From Paenibacillus chondroitinus NBRC 15376 (GTDB taxonomy: Bacteria; Bacillota; Bacilli; Paenibacillales; NBRC-103111): 64,000 bases of DNA. Within the stretch, counting starts at the first letter, position 1, and every line of letters starts with the position of its first letter. Shown one piece after another: positions 53,709 through 62,574 of the stretch. The position numbers and the translations under genes are program-made. Location of the stretch: contig NZ_BILW01000022.1 of assembly GCF_004000765.1 (NCBI RefSeq), positions 54,066-118,065 of the forward strand. The letters are read 5' to 3'. Under the pieces are notes generated by a model. It was not told the DNA's origin, ran no database searches, and saw only the letters and a program-made list of their open reading frames with translations.

Positions 53709-53739
53709 AGTCTAAACTATGAAGTGAACTCTAAGGCAA
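53709..53739 (-). promoter_or_regulatory. MerR-type promoter with 19-base spacer
   Basis: On the minus strand TTGCCT (53739-53734) and TAGACT (53714-53709) are separated by exactly 19 bases, the over-long spacing that MerR activators require, with a dyad around AGAGTTCACTT between the elements. It drives the SDR gene, divergent from the MerR gene. Confidence 0.65.
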
Positions 53740-53761
53740 GCGTTTGGAGGTAGAATTATTT

Positions 53762-54175
53762 GTGAAAATTCAAGAATTGGCTGACTTGATGGGTTTAACC
53801 CCCCACACCATTCGTTTTTATGAGAAAGAAGGCTTGCTTGACAGTAGGCATATTCAACGAGAAAAGAATAATTATCGTAACTACTCGGACGAAGCCATTG
53901 AACGGTTAAGGCTGATTAAGAAATTTCAAGGCATCGGTTGTTCATTGGCTGAGCTGAAGACGATTTTGCAGGATCACGATATGAACACACGCACGAACCA
54001 AGAAGTAATAGAATGGATTCTTCAGAAAATCAATGAAATCGAGCGCAAGAAGGAAGAATATGATCATATGCTTGTAACGCTGAATTGGATGCTGACATAC
54101 AGGAAGCTGTTAAATGATGATCCACAGCAGGCCGAGGCTATGATGGCGGAATTACGTGTTCGGATGAATTTCTAG
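53762..54175 (+). CDS. MerR-family transcriptional regulator
   Basis: 137 residues from GTG 53762 (GGAGG 11 bases upstream). N-terminal winged helix with IQELADLMGLTPHTIRFYEK and EGLLDSRHIQREKNNYRNYS, DEAIERLRLIKKFQGIGCSL; C-terminal dimer coiled coil (EWILQKINEIERKKEEYDHM). No Cys ligand set for metals, so it senses an organic compound or stress. Divergent from the SDR, whose promoter has the 19-base spacer it would act on. Ends at a bidirectional terminator. Confidence 0.9.
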   Translation: MKIQELADLMGLTPHTIRFYEKEGLLDSRHIQREKNNYRNYSDEAIERLRLIKKFQGIGCSLAELKTILQDHDMNTRTNQEVIEWILQKINEIERKKEEYDHMLVTLNWMLTYRKLLNDDPQQAEAMMAELRVRMNF

Positions 54176-54196
54176 CATCGCAAATTTCAAAAAGAA

Positions 54197-54220
54197 AAGG
54201 GCTGCCACTTGGCAGCCCTT
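54197..54220. terminator. Bidirectional terminator
   Basis: AAGGGCTGCC (54197-54206) pairs with GGCAGCCCTT (54211-54220), between convergent MerR and SLH genes. Confidence 0.85.
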
Positions 54221-54225
54221 CTGTT

Positions 54226-56073
54226 TTATTTCACAACGATCGAAGTGACGAGATTATTCGAGCCGATCAATTCAACGAGATGGCCTTCACTGAATAAGCC
54301 CAAATTCCCTGATAAGCTAACACTCGGCGATACATTATAGAGCGTGTTTTGATCAGTGCCGTTAACGTTTTGGGAGATCGTAATCGTCGCAATCACGCCT
54401 TGTGCGTTAACCGTTGTGCTTTTCAGATATCCATAAATATCAAATGACTGGTCAACGCCTGCGTTGCGCGTAACCTCAATGTAAATCACTTGATTGTTCG
54501 AAGTGCGAAGGTTAACGACATCTCCGGCGCGAAGATCGGACAATGTAGCGCGCACACCGTTGCGGTAAACAACCACATCAGGATGAACCGTGTAGTATGC
54601 AGGACTGCTGCTGCTTGTCGAAGTCACTTGCAGCACATTGTTGGAGACCGCAGCGTTCAGCGTGGCACTAGTGCTTAGCGTTTGCGCCATCTGTGTTACC
54701 TGAACATAAGTGACCAAGTTATTGGATGTGCTGATGTTCACCACGTCCCCGATTTGCAGCGCGGAGCGGCTAGCTTGAACACCGTTGCGGTAAATGACAG
54801 CATTGGTATCCAGCGTATACGTTGTGTTCACTCCTGCTTTCATCAGCTGCAATACGTTATCGTTTACAATTGCACTAACAGTACCGCTGCTTGTTACAGG
54901 TGTCGCAGCTGTCGTTACGGAGATGTAGGTCACTTGGTTGTTCGCGATGCTCAGGCTGACCACATCGCCCACCCTGAGGTCGTAAGCGGTGATTCTCGTA
55001 CCGGCTCTGTACACAACAACGTTCGGATCAAGCGCCAACGAAGAAGATTGCGTGCCATTTGTAATCGTCAATGTATTATTTGTAACCGGCACACTGACTG
55101 TACCGTTATATAGAACTGTGCTCGGGTTCGAGTTCACCGGAGTCGTCACTTCAATGAACACAACCTGATTGTTAAAAAGGCTGAGTTTCACTTGGTCGCC
55201 TACTTGAATCGCAGATACGTTGACTTTAGCCCCGTTCCGGTAAACAAAAACTTCCGGATGCAGCGCATACGAATACGTGCTGCCCGAACGCGTAAGGTTC
55301 AGTGTGCTGCCAGTTACAGCTGCATTCACTGTGCCTGTTAACGAGTTATTGTCCTGATCCGGCAGCTGTCCACCTACGCGATCCAACAGCGCGGCAAGTT
55401 GTGCACGTGTTACCGGTTGGTTCGGTTTGAAGGTATTGTCTTCAAAGCCATCGACAAGCCCCCGCTCCCGCGCGACAGCGACATAACCAACTGATCCTGC
55501 AGGGATTTGCTTAGCGTCTGTAAACGGCAGCACCGTATTCATCTTGGCTTTGGCATCGGCGTCCAGCTTCAACGCTTTCACAAGCAGTGTTGTTGCCCAC
55601 AGCCGGTCGCTGACTTTTTGCGGGTTGACCATGTCATCGCTTTCAGAGAACAGGTCATTCTCCAGTGCGACGGCGACGTAGCCGACAGCCCATGCAGGAA
55701 TTTGATTAGCATCCTTAAAATTCAGCTTCGTACTCATCTTAGCCGGCGATTCCGCCTGATCGCGCAGTCCCATTAAACGAACAGCTGCTGTGATGGCCTC
55801 GATGCGGGATACCGTGTTTTGCGGCTTAAATGTGCCGTCGTCATAGCCCTCAAACACCCGCTTGGAAGCAAGGCTGGCAATATAACGCATTGCCCACTCC
55901 GAATTTTTCAAATCGTTGAACGTCAAATGCAGTTCAATCTTGTTATTACCTTTCCGGTCATCATCATGTTTGCCTTTGTTTTTGTTATAGCCTTCTGCCA
56001 TTGCTGCCGTGCCACTGCCTAGCATCATGACGAGTACAAGTCCTGCTGCGACTACCTTTTTCGAATGCAACAT
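54226..56073 (-). CDS. S-layer homology domain protein with tandem barrel-like repeats
   Basis: 615 residues, secreted (signal peptide to about AMAEG). Three SLH domains follow at about 55-240 (WAMRYIASLASKRVFEGYDD, GTFKPQNTVSRIEAITAAV; later EDNTFKPNQPVTRAQLAALL), which bind pyruvylated secondary wall polymer. The rest is made of four or five repeats of about 65-75 residues with the core VxYRNG/AG-x-x-x-x-x-x-L-x-x-GDxVxLxxxNNxVxxIxVT (for example VVYRNGVRATLSDLRAGDVV). The repeats resemble small beta barrels and have no name known to me. The protein is a surface anchor or structural adhesin. Confidence 0.85.
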   Translation of the reverse strand: MLHSKKVVAAGLVLVMMLGSGTAAMAEGYNKNKGKHDDDRKGNNKIELHLTFNDLKNSEWAMRYIASLASKRVFEGYDDGTFKPQNTVSRIEAITAAVRLMGLRDQAESPAKMSTKLNFKDANQIPAWAVGYVAVALENDLFSESDDMVNPQKVSDRLWATTLLVKALKLDADAKAKMNTVLPFTDAKQIPAGSVGYVAVARERGLVDGFEDNTFKPNQPVTRAQLAALLDRVGGQLPDQDNNSLTGTVNAAVTGSTLNLTRSGSTYSYALHPEVFVYRNGAKVNVSAIQVGDQVKLSLFNNQVVFIEVTTPVNSNPSTVLYNGTVSVPVTNNTLTITNGTQSSSLALDPNVVVYRAGTRITAYDLRVGDVVSLSIANNQVTYISVTTAATPVTSSGTVSAIVNDNVLQLMKAGVNTTYTLDTNAVIYRNGVQASRSALQIGDVVNISTSNNLVTYVQVTQMAQTLSTSATLNAAVSNNVLQVTSTSSSSPAYYTVHPDVVVYRNGVRATLSDLRAGDVVNLRTSNNQVIYIEVTRNAGVDQSFDIYGYLKSTTVNAQGVIATITISQNVNGTDQNTLYNVSPSVSLSGNLGLFSEGHLVELIGSNNLVTSIVVK

Positions 56074-56189
56074 CCCGTTCCCTCTCCCTTATCATTGATA
56101 TGATTCATGATAACTAATGATCAATCAAATGAATTCGGCAGGGTGGATAATTATGAGAGGGTGCGATTGCATTTCCCGAGAGATTTATT

Positions 56190-56642
56190 CTAATTTTTGA
56201 GTTGTTCCGCCAAACCGATTAGAAGTCCATCATTTCCACGAATGTAGCAGAGCCGATACGAGTCCCCGTACTGAACCACTTCGCCAACGAGCTGAGCACC
56301 ATGTTTAGTGACTAGTCTGGAGACCACTTCGTCAATGTCTTCGACCGCGAACATGACGCGCAGATAACCAAGGGCATTTACAGGAGCAGTTCGGTGGTCT
56401 GATATTGCAGGTGGACTGAGAAATCGCGAAAGTTCAATTCGGCTGTGGCCGTCTGGCGTAATCATCATAGCAATCTCTACACACTGTGAACCCAGTCCGG
56501 TTACGCGACCAGCCCATTCACCTTCGACTAGAGCTCGTCCTTCGAGCTTCAAGCCAATCTCCTCGAAGAAAGAAATTGCGTCATCAAGTGATTCTACAAC
56601 GATGCCGACATTGTCCATTCTTAGTAATTTGCTTTTCGCCAT
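56190..56642 (-). CDS. VOC-family (glyoxalase/dioxygenase superfamily) protein
   Basis: 150 residues with the duplicated VOC pattern: MDNVGIVVESLDDAISFFEE, GLKLEGR start; second half VMFAVEDIDEVVSRLVTKHG and YIRGNDGLLIGLAEQL. Metal ligands are not certain: Asp/Glu at the expected places rather than His in some. Could be a lyase, a dioxygenase or a binding protein. Monocistronic by appearance. Confidence 0.8.
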   Translation of the reverse strand: MAKSKLLRMDNVGIVVESLDDAISFFEEIGLKLEGRALVEGEWAGRVTGLGSQCVEIAMMITPDGHSRIELSRFLSPPAISDHRTAPVNALGYLRVMFAVEDIDEVVSRLVTKHGAQLVGEVVQYGDSYRLCYIRGNDGLLIGLAEQLKN

Positions 56643-56701
56643 GGTTAACCCCTTGTATGTATGAATTTATTTTCTTATCAACTGCATATTTAACCTCTGG
56701 A

Positions 56702-57037
56702 TTAATTAGAGGTACTGTCCTCATATCCCCAAAATTCTAAAAGGCGCTGATTTTCTCTAATATCATCATTTGTTAAACGGCCCAATTTCATTTTTGCTAG
56801 TAGAAGAACGTGTTTACTATCTGTGTACGTAAAGTCCTTGTAAATCTCCTGATTCTTCTTATGAAATAGATGAATTTGTTCAGTTAGTTCAAAGTGTGGC
56901 AATGTGCCTGACTTCCAATCCAAAAAAGATTGGTACAAGGGCTCCAGTGCTTGTTCCGTTACCAATTTGTGATATTCGTCAATAATTTCACGCTCTTGCT
57001 GTCGTTTTTGTTGCCTAGGAGTTAGTTTGTTCTCCAA
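56702..57037 (-). CDS. Hypothetical 111-residue protein
   Basis: Charged, all-helical, basic N-terminus (ENKLTPRQQKRQQEREIIDE), then LEPLYQSFLDWKSGTLPHFE and KDFTYTDSKHVLLLAKMKLG. No signal peptide or membrane helix. Similar short proteins occur in Bacillota but no function is known to me. GAGGGGGAGG lies about eight bases before ATG 57037. Confidence 0.6.
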   Translation of the reverse strand: MENKLTPRQQKRQQEREIIDEYHKLVTEQALEPLYQSFLDWKSGTLPHFELTEQIHLFHKKNQEIYKDFTYTDSKHVLLLAKMKLGRLTNDDIRENQRLLEFWGYEDSTSN

Positions 57038-57244
57038 ATTACCTCCCCCTCTCTCTCTTCAAATAATAATAAATTGTACAAGTTCAATAGATACGCACTC
57101 GATATTTACATTCACAGTATACCAAATAAGAGTAATAACTAAATGACAATCAATGGCAATACATTGCCGAAACATTTTATCCCCATATGCGTTAATGTAT
57201 ATATCCTGTAATTCGACTCTGAAGAGCATTGGAGGAAACCTTGT

Positions 57245-58702
57245 ATGCGAAAACAAATGCTTACCTTGCTATCCGCAATCCTGCTTAGCGGAATGATCTT
57301 CAACAAAGGCGTGCATGCCGCTGATTCGAACTCCGCACTGCTTCCATTACCCATTGAACTCGTTTTAAACGAACAACTTACGCCTGTGTATGATTCACTC
57401 GAAGGTCAGCAGCTATATTCCGCCTCACCTCAAGTTGTGAAGGTCGAAGGAGCGGAATCGGGCTGGGATCGTAAACTGATTCAAAATAATGAGGCTGTTT
57501 GGTTCAAAATTCAGACTTCTGACGGCGATCGCTGGGTTCACCTGCAAAACCCCGAGTTTCGGGAAGACTTCTATCAACATATCCTGCTGACCGAGAAGGA
57601 GAGCTTCTATAACGACCAAACTCCAGGCTCTCGGATCGCTGGCTCCGTTTCTCCTCAACTGCTGCGCGTCCTGTATGGTGTTGATGGCAATTATTTGATC
57701 CAAACCTGGCTCGGCTATCGGTGGATGCGTCCGCAGCACCCCATCATTGACGATGTGCAGACATATGGTGCGAACAGCTCAGGCATGTCGTTTGAATTAA
57801 CGACGACTTCACCGATGTTCGATTCGCCGGATGCCGGCAGTCATGTGGCAGGCTGGCTTGCCCCTCAGTGGTTCACATCGAACATCGTATGGAACGATTG
57901 GTACTATGTGGATACTTGGGATGGCCCTCACTGGATAAACCCAAAAGTCGGGTATCCTGCGGATTTGCGCAGCGAAGAAACGACACTTAGATTAGAAGAA
58001 ACGGCGCTTGTCTACGAACATCCGAATAAAGCGGCCCGCGTACTTGGCTCTCTTGCTCCCCAGACCATTAACACTTTCGAGCATGGTGGCGGATGGTATC
58101 ATATTCACAGCTCTTGGCTGGGCGATTCGTGGGTATACGCTGTGAAGCAGGACCAGGATCCCGATGCTTACGTTCCCCCGGCAAAAGTAGAGGTAAAACC
58201 GATTACAGTAATCAATCCATCTAAAATGATGACCGAACTCGGGTCCGGGGTACGAAATTATCCGTTTGATTTAACCGTTCATGTTAAGAACGAGGCCGGT
58301 AATATCTCTAGCGAAGCTTTTCAGCCTTATGGAAAAGAAGTCAGCATTCAATTTGCAATTCGAAATGTCAGTGAGGAAGCCCTCACGTTGCAGCCCACGA
58401 CTTCGTTCAAAATCGATATCTCCCGCCGGAACACGATAGATGGATCATTGACGCTAGTTTGGTCCGGTCAAATCGATTCTCTGGAAGCGAAATTCGCTAG
58501 CGGCGAAGTACATTCGCTAGACTTTCTCTGGGACCAGAAAGATTCCGCCGAGAAGCAAGTTCCTTTTGGCGAATATTCCGTTGAAATCAAACTGCCAATG
58601 AGTATCAGCTATACAAAGGATGGCGAAAAGGGCACGCTTCAGCGCGAAGACGCCAAGAGTGCGATGCTCACAAGCTTCCCGCTGAGAATCAGCGCTCAGT
58701 GA
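57245..58702 (+). CDS. Secreted PQ/W-repeat protein, copy 3, with BsuPI-like C-terminus
   Basis: 485 residues; GGAGG is nine bases before ATG 57245 and the signal peptide ends near VHA. Four repeats carry the same landmarks as the proteins at 11357 and 34205: SASPQVV...TSDGDRWVHL; SVSPQLL...QTWLGYRWMRP; WLAPQWF...DTWDGPHWINP; SLAPQTI...SSWLGDSWVY. A separate C-terminal domain from about residue 335 (FAIRNVSEEALTLQPTTSFK, LDFLWDQKDS) has the beta-sandwich pattern of the BsuPI-like proteinase inhibitor family. Role unknown; a wall-associated sensor or protease control protein would be guesses. Confidence 0.75.
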   Translation: MRKQMLTLLSAILLSGMIFNKGVHAADSNSALLPLPIELVLNEQLTPVYDSLEGQQLYSASPQVVKVEGAESGWDRKLIQNNEAVWFKIQTSDGDRWVHLQNPEFREDFYQHILLTEKESFYNDQTPGSRIAGSVSPQLLRVLYGVDGNYLIQTWLGYRWMRPQHPIIDDVQTYGANSSGMSFELTTTSPMFDSPDAGSHVAGWLAPQWFTSNIVWNDWYYVDTWDGPHWINPKVGYPADLRSEETTLRLEETALVYEHPNKAARVLGSLAPQTINTFEHGGGWYHIHSSWLGDSWVYAVKQDQDPDAYVPPAKVEVKPITVINPSKMMTELGSGVRNYPFDLTVHVKNEAGNISSEAFQPYGKEVSIQFAIRNVSEEALTLQPTTSFKIDISRRNTIDGSLTLVWSGQIDSLEAKFASGEVHSLDFLWDQKDSAEKQVPFGEYSVEIKLPMSISYTKDGEKGTLQREDAKSAMLTSFPLRISAQ

Positions 58703-58825
58703 GGAAGTAAATTTTAATAAGATGCCTGGGTTCTTTCATAAATATCTATCTGAGAGCGCTGTCTTTCGGTACAATGGGTATGATAATTATTACTTAAACA
58801 GTTAGAACCAGGAGGAACATTCAAG

Positions 58826-60112
58826 ATGAACAACCAATTCGAGCAGTTTTTTAATTCACTTCAAACACAACAGCTATTGGACCAAATGTATGGAAACGAA
58901 GAACGAGAGCGACAAATTGACAGGTACCGGAAGTGTATGGAAGGATACCATGCGCAATATGGAGATACGGAGTCGTTGAAATACTTCAGTGCTCCGGGTC
59001 GTACAGAGATAGGCGGTAATCATACGGATCATAACAATGGAAAGGTGCTGGCGGCTAGTATCCAGTTAGATACGATTGCGGCTGCATCAGCCGTAGACAC
59101 TGGTATTATTTCGGTCATTTCCGAAGGGTATCCAGGCATGTCCGTCATCCATCTGGATGATCTAGAACCTAAGTCAGGCGAGGGTGGGACGGCTGCTTTA
59201 ATCCGCGGTATTGCTCACGGTTTCCAGCAGCACGGGTATCGAATTGGCGGATTTCAAGCTAGCATCAGCAGCAACGTGCTTCCAGCGTCAGGACTCAGCT
59301 CCTCCGCTTCTTTCGAAATTCTGATCTGCCAAATCTTAAGTACTTTTTATAATAACGGAGATCTGGATGCGGTCATGATGTCGCGAATTGGCAAGTATGC
59401 TGAAAATCTTTATTGGAACAAGCCCTCTGGCATGTTAGATCAGATGGCCTGTTCGCACGGCGGCATGATCACAATCGACTTTAAAAATCCGGCAGAACCT
59501 CAGATCGAGCGTGTTCCAGGTACCTTCGAAGCAGCAGGTTACAGCCTTGTCATCGTCAGTACCGGTGGTAACCATGCTGATCTTACGAAGGATTATGCTT
59601 CAATTCCGAACGAGATGCGGGCGGTGGCACATGCCTTTGGTGTAGAGGTATGCCGCGATTTGACGGCAGAGTTGATCTACGGCCGGCTCGCGGAACTCCG
59701 CGAAACTGCCGGAGATCGAGCGGTGCTGCGCGTCCTCCACTATCTGGATGAAAATGACCGTGTCGGGCGTCAGGTAGAGGCAATTAAGGCGGGCGAATGG
59801 CAGAATGTGCTGAAGTATATTACTGCCTCAGGAAACTCCTCGTGGAAATGGCTGCAGAACATCTACCAAGAATCCGTATCACGAGAACAAGGGATTGCGC
59901 TTACACTCGCCATTACTGAGCGTTTCATCGACCGATTGGGCGACGGTGCCTGCCGAGTACACGGAGGTGGTTTCGCGGGAGTCATTCTCGCCGTTCTGCC
60001 ACATGCAGCTGTAGCGGAATATAGGGAACTAATCGGGCGAACGACTGGGACGGAACTGTTCAAAATCGGCGTACGTGAAATCGGAGCGGTCTGCTTGAAT
60101 TCACTTTTGTAG
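58826..60112 (+). CDS. Galactokinase-family GHMP kinase
   Basis: 428 residues, longer than the usual 390 because of an N-terminal extension. GHMP motifs: APGRTEIGGNHTDHNNG (sugar-binding motif, Gly-Arg-x-x-x-x-Gly-x-H-T-D), LPASGLSSSASFE (ATP loop) and the third motif GACRVHGGGFAGVILAVLP. It would phosphorylate galactose or a related sugar at C1. The first motif has ThrGlu-IleGlyGly in place of the usual AsnLeuIleGlyGlu, so substrate may differ from galactose. AGGAGGAAC is upstream of the ATG. No galE or galT nearby. Confidence 0.85.
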   Translation: MNNQFEQFFNSLQTQQLLDQMYGNEERERQIDRYRKCMEGYHAQYGDTESLKYFSAPGRTEIGGNHTDHNNGKVLAASIQLDTIAAASAVDTGIISVISEGYPGMSVIHLDDLEPKSGEGGTAALIRGIAHGFQQHGYRIGGFQASISSNVLPASGLSSSASFEILICQILSTFYNNGDLDAVMMSRIGKYAENLYWNKPSGMLDQMACSHGGMITIDFKNPAEPQIERVPGTFEAAGYSLVIVSTGGNHADLTKDYASIPNEMRAVAHAFGVEVCRDLTAELIYGRLAELRETAGDRAVLRVLHYLDENDRVGRQVEAIKAGEWQNVLKYITASGNSSWKWLQNIYQESVSREQGIALTLAITERFIDRLGDGACRVHGGGFAGVILAVLPHAAVAEYRELIGRTTGTELFKIGVREIGAVCLNSLL

Positions 60113-60132
60113 GTTTGATGGCAAAATCGTCA

Positions 60133-60170
60133 ATTGCATGCTTCCCTTATAAGTAAGGGGAGCATGCAAT
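60133..60170. terminator. Long hairpin between convergent genes
   Basis: ATTGCATGCT (60133-60142) pairs with AGCATGCAAT (60161-60170), extended by CCCTTA/TAAGGG inside. Confidence 0.7.
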
Positions 60171-60172
60171 GA

Positions 60173-60529
60173 CTATTCTTTGGAGATTGCAAACATAATT
60201 TCTCGGTTTGGTGCCGGCAATTCCTCTTTAATTCCTGTACAACACCATCCTATTAAATCTCCTGATCCTTTCAATATGATCCCCATTCGAAGACGAAGTT
60301 CGTCGATCCCTTCACCTTTAGATACAGCATTTAGAAACTGTTTGTTTCCGGGTATTTCATATTCCATCAACCATTGTTTCCGTTGCTCTTTAGATACGTT
60401 CCAACCTGGCAAGTATTCATATATTTCAGGTTGCCATGTTAATAAATGAAATTGATCGAGATCATCAAGAGTGTACTCTCTAAGGTAGACATCCTTACAG
60501 TCAATAGTAAAGATATTGCTTTCACTCAA
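60173..60529 (-). pseudogene. GNAT acetyltransferase, C-terminally truncated
   Basis: 118 residues from TTG 60529 (GGGGGTGA five bases upstream). The first half of a RimJ-type GNAT is present: VYLREYTLDDLDQFHLLTWQ, then GIILKGSGDLIGWCCTG and NREIMFAISKE. The family would continue with the acetyl-CoA loop (R-G-x-G-x-A), but the frame stops at that point, so the binding site is missing. Probably inactive. The next gene on the same strand is DinB-like, 26 bases away. Confidence 0.6.
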
Positions 60530-60555
60530 TGGCTTCACCCCCGTGTTAGGCACTG

Positions 60556-61011
60556 TTAAAGCCTCGCAAACGTGATGTAATCGACTTGGGCAGGCTCTGC
60601 TGATTCGATCCGAAGTGCCCGGTTGATTTGTCCCCGGTGATATTGCCCATGTAAAAGGACTTGTAACAAGATGCCCCGGATGGACGTTCGGAACGGAACC
60701 CCGCTCTGGTTCGCATAGTCGATCATCTTGTCCAACACAGACTCCTCGAGCCCTTCAATATAGACACGATATTGCTCGGCGTTTTCTTCGAACATCGTCC
60801 GTATCGCATTCAGGTCTTCCGTTTCCTCCCATAACGTATATTGCGCAGTACCCTTGCCTTGCAATCGAGACAGCCAGACGCGTTCTGCGACCGCGACGTG
60901 CCGGACCAGCTTTAACAACTCCTTATTCTTCGTCTTACTCTCCTCGAGTGCGTTCAAAATACGTTCGTCCGCCCAATACAGATGATCCATCATGCACCTA
61001 ATTGTCTTCAT
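60556..61011 (-). CDS. DinB-family metalloprotein
   Basis: 151 residues of the DinB/YfiT four-helix family. Putative metal ligands: His in MDHLYWADERI, His in VRHVAVAERVW and His-x-x-x-His in LLHGQYHRGQIN. Such proteins are thiol transferases (bacillithiol or similar) or isomerases in several Bacillota; here the substrate is not clear. Monocistronic or upstream of the truncated GNAT. Confidence 0.85.
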   Translation of the reverse strand: MKTIRCMMDHLYWADERILNALEESKTKNKELLKLVRHVAVAERVWLSRLQGKGTAQYTLWEETEDLNAIRTMFEENAEQYRVYIEGLEESVLDKMIDYANQSGVPFRTSIRGILLQVLLHGQYHRGQINRALRIESAEPAQVDYITFARL

Positions 61012-61081
61012 ATTTGTTTTCTCCTCTTCGTTTTAATGATTATTTGAACCTGCTAATAATTGTTAGCGGAATGCTACTTTA

Positions 61082-61624
61082 TTACAAACCTCTGTGTCTT
61101 AATTCTTTAATTAACTGATCAACAATTAGATCAACAGGTAATAATCCGTTAATTTCAATATCAGAATTCGGTTTTACGTTTTTTTGCATTTCTAAGTAAG
61201 CATCTCTTCCACGGACTAGGTAGTTGTTTAAGTCACTATTCAAATCATAAACCAAGTTCTCGCTTTGATCTCGTAAAATCCTTCTCGCCATCGCAATATC
61301 CAATGGTGTATCTATAAATACTGTTAAATCAATGTATCCACTAATCGCATCATTCAAATATGCAAATGGATAATCCAGCAGGATATATTCAAGAGATTCA
61401 TTCTTAAGATATTCTTGGATGTCTTTAATCAAAGGGGACAGATTCCATTCGTTATAATTTGCACCTCTACTAACCCAATCACAAATATCTTCAGGGCAAT
61501 CTTTAAAAACATATTCATCAAAATACAATGCTTTTGAGTTATTCAATTTGCCTAGAAAATGATTGGTAACGGTGGTTTTCCCACCTCCTGATACAGCAGC
61601 AATTGAAATTACATAAGGTTTCAC
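61082..61624 (-). CDS. P-loop kinase, uridine-kinase-like
   Basis: 180 residues from GTG 61624, with GGAGG 12 bases upstream. Walker A is SGGGKTTV near residues 12-19; further features are ALYFDEYVF, LLDYPFAYLN (Walker B-like D), and TPLDIAMARRILRD (lid region). It phosphorylates a nucleoside or a similar small molecule; uridine kinase and phosphoribulokinase-type enzymes are relatives. No operon partner. Confidence 0.7.
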   Translation of the reverse strand: MKPYVISIAAVSGGGKTTVTNHFLGKLNNSKALYFDEYVFKDCPEDICDWVSRGANYNEWNLSPLIKDIQEYLKNESLEYILLDYPFAYLNDAISGYIDLTVFIDTPLDIAMARRILRDQSENLVYDLNSDLNNYLVRGRDAYLEMQKNVKPNSDIEINGLLPVDLIVDQLIKELRHRGL

Positions 61625-61734
61625 GCTCGAGATTGACCTCCAAAAGGCATTCTACTATCATTACTAAATTATACCAAAATTTATGTTGAAGAGTGAGAAA
61701 GTTCTGGGCTAGACTACCGTCTAATAAATAGTAA

Positions 61735-61767
61735 AAAAGGAGCTGCATCGCTGCAAACTCCCTTTTT
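61735..61767 (-). terminator. Terminator after oxygenase gene
   Basis: GGGAG / CTCC and TGCA pairs flanking a short loop with T and A runs; on the minus strand directly past the oxygenase stop. Ends approximate. Confidence 0.65.
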
Positions 61768-62403
61768 TTAAACATTGCGATATCTCTGTCTTCTCATCCA
61801 CTGGGTCGCTACCCATTTTCCCCCGATTTCTACGGGTTTTCCTTCATGTAAGGTAAGTTCATTTAAGCATTTATCGTTATAAAAATATTCAAAATAGACA
61901 GCACAACCTTTTTTCGGCGTTACTGAAAAACGAAGCGAGGGGAAGTGCGTTTCACCGCCTTTTTCCACGTCATTTAAATACATCACCAATGTGCTGATCC
62001 GGTTGTTAACAACATTTTCAGATGTAAAATAGTCGAAATGAGGATGATACTGCTCTCCTACTTTATAATGTAAAATTTGCAGCGGTTCTGCATGTGATAT
62101 CGGTATATTCATGAGTTCAGAAATTCTGGTCTCAATTTTTTGAACCATTTCATTTTCGCTTTCCTCAAAAAACATGTTGCTGCTAGTTCTAAAATTGCTT
62201 ACTATGTGAGACTTGCCGATTTTAGCTCGTTTCATTCGATTATTAGCTAAGTCTATCAAAGCGTCACACTCTGAGTGACTTAATACATTGTCCAAAATTA
62301 AAATAAGCGGTTCATCCATTCTAGCAACAATAGGAATCTCTCTATCCTTTGTAATAATTTTATTTCCAATTGAATTGAAAATCGTCTGTTCTATCATGGT
62401 CAT
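61768..62403 (-). CDS. 2OG-Fe(II) oxygenase, prolyl-4-hydroxylase-like
   Basis: 211 residues from ATG 62403, with GGAGG eight bases upstream. It has the P4H architecture: EPLILILDNVLSHSECDALI, the HxD iron ligands in YHPHFDYF (H122, D124), the distal His H186 (LHEGKPVEIGGKW) and 2-oxoglutarate-binding K196. In Bacillus anthracis and relatives such enzymes hydroxylate prolines in collagen-like peptides. A collagen-like gene lies 0.9 kb away, but its visible triplets contain no Pro, so the true substrate is open. Confidence 0.85.
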   Translation of the reverse strand: MTMIEQTIFNSIGNKIITKDREIPIVARMDEPLILILDNVLSHSECDALIDLANNRMKRAKIGKSHIVSNFRTSSNMFFEESENEMVQKIETRISELMNIPISHAEPLQILHYKVGEQYHPHFDYFTSENVVNNRISTLVMYLNDVEKGGETHFPSLRFSVTPKKGCAVYFEYFYNDKCLNELTLHEGKPVEIGGKWVATQWMRRQRYRNV

Positions 62404-62574
62404 CGCTGCAGCCTCCATTATCAGAAATTCCTCTTATTCTATAAAATTATTCTATTTCGCCTTTTTTTAGAACAAACGAAGTTTCCTATTACTCTTTTGA
62501 ATTCCGTATTACTTCTAGTTTAAAAGCATCATTTGCGTGTATAATATCAAACAGGAAATGCTAATTTATTTGAA

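Noticed and set aside
57059..57354. Minus-strand ORFs upstream of the third repeat protein
   Set aside because: They run through the promoter and antisense to the signal peptide of the 57245 gene.
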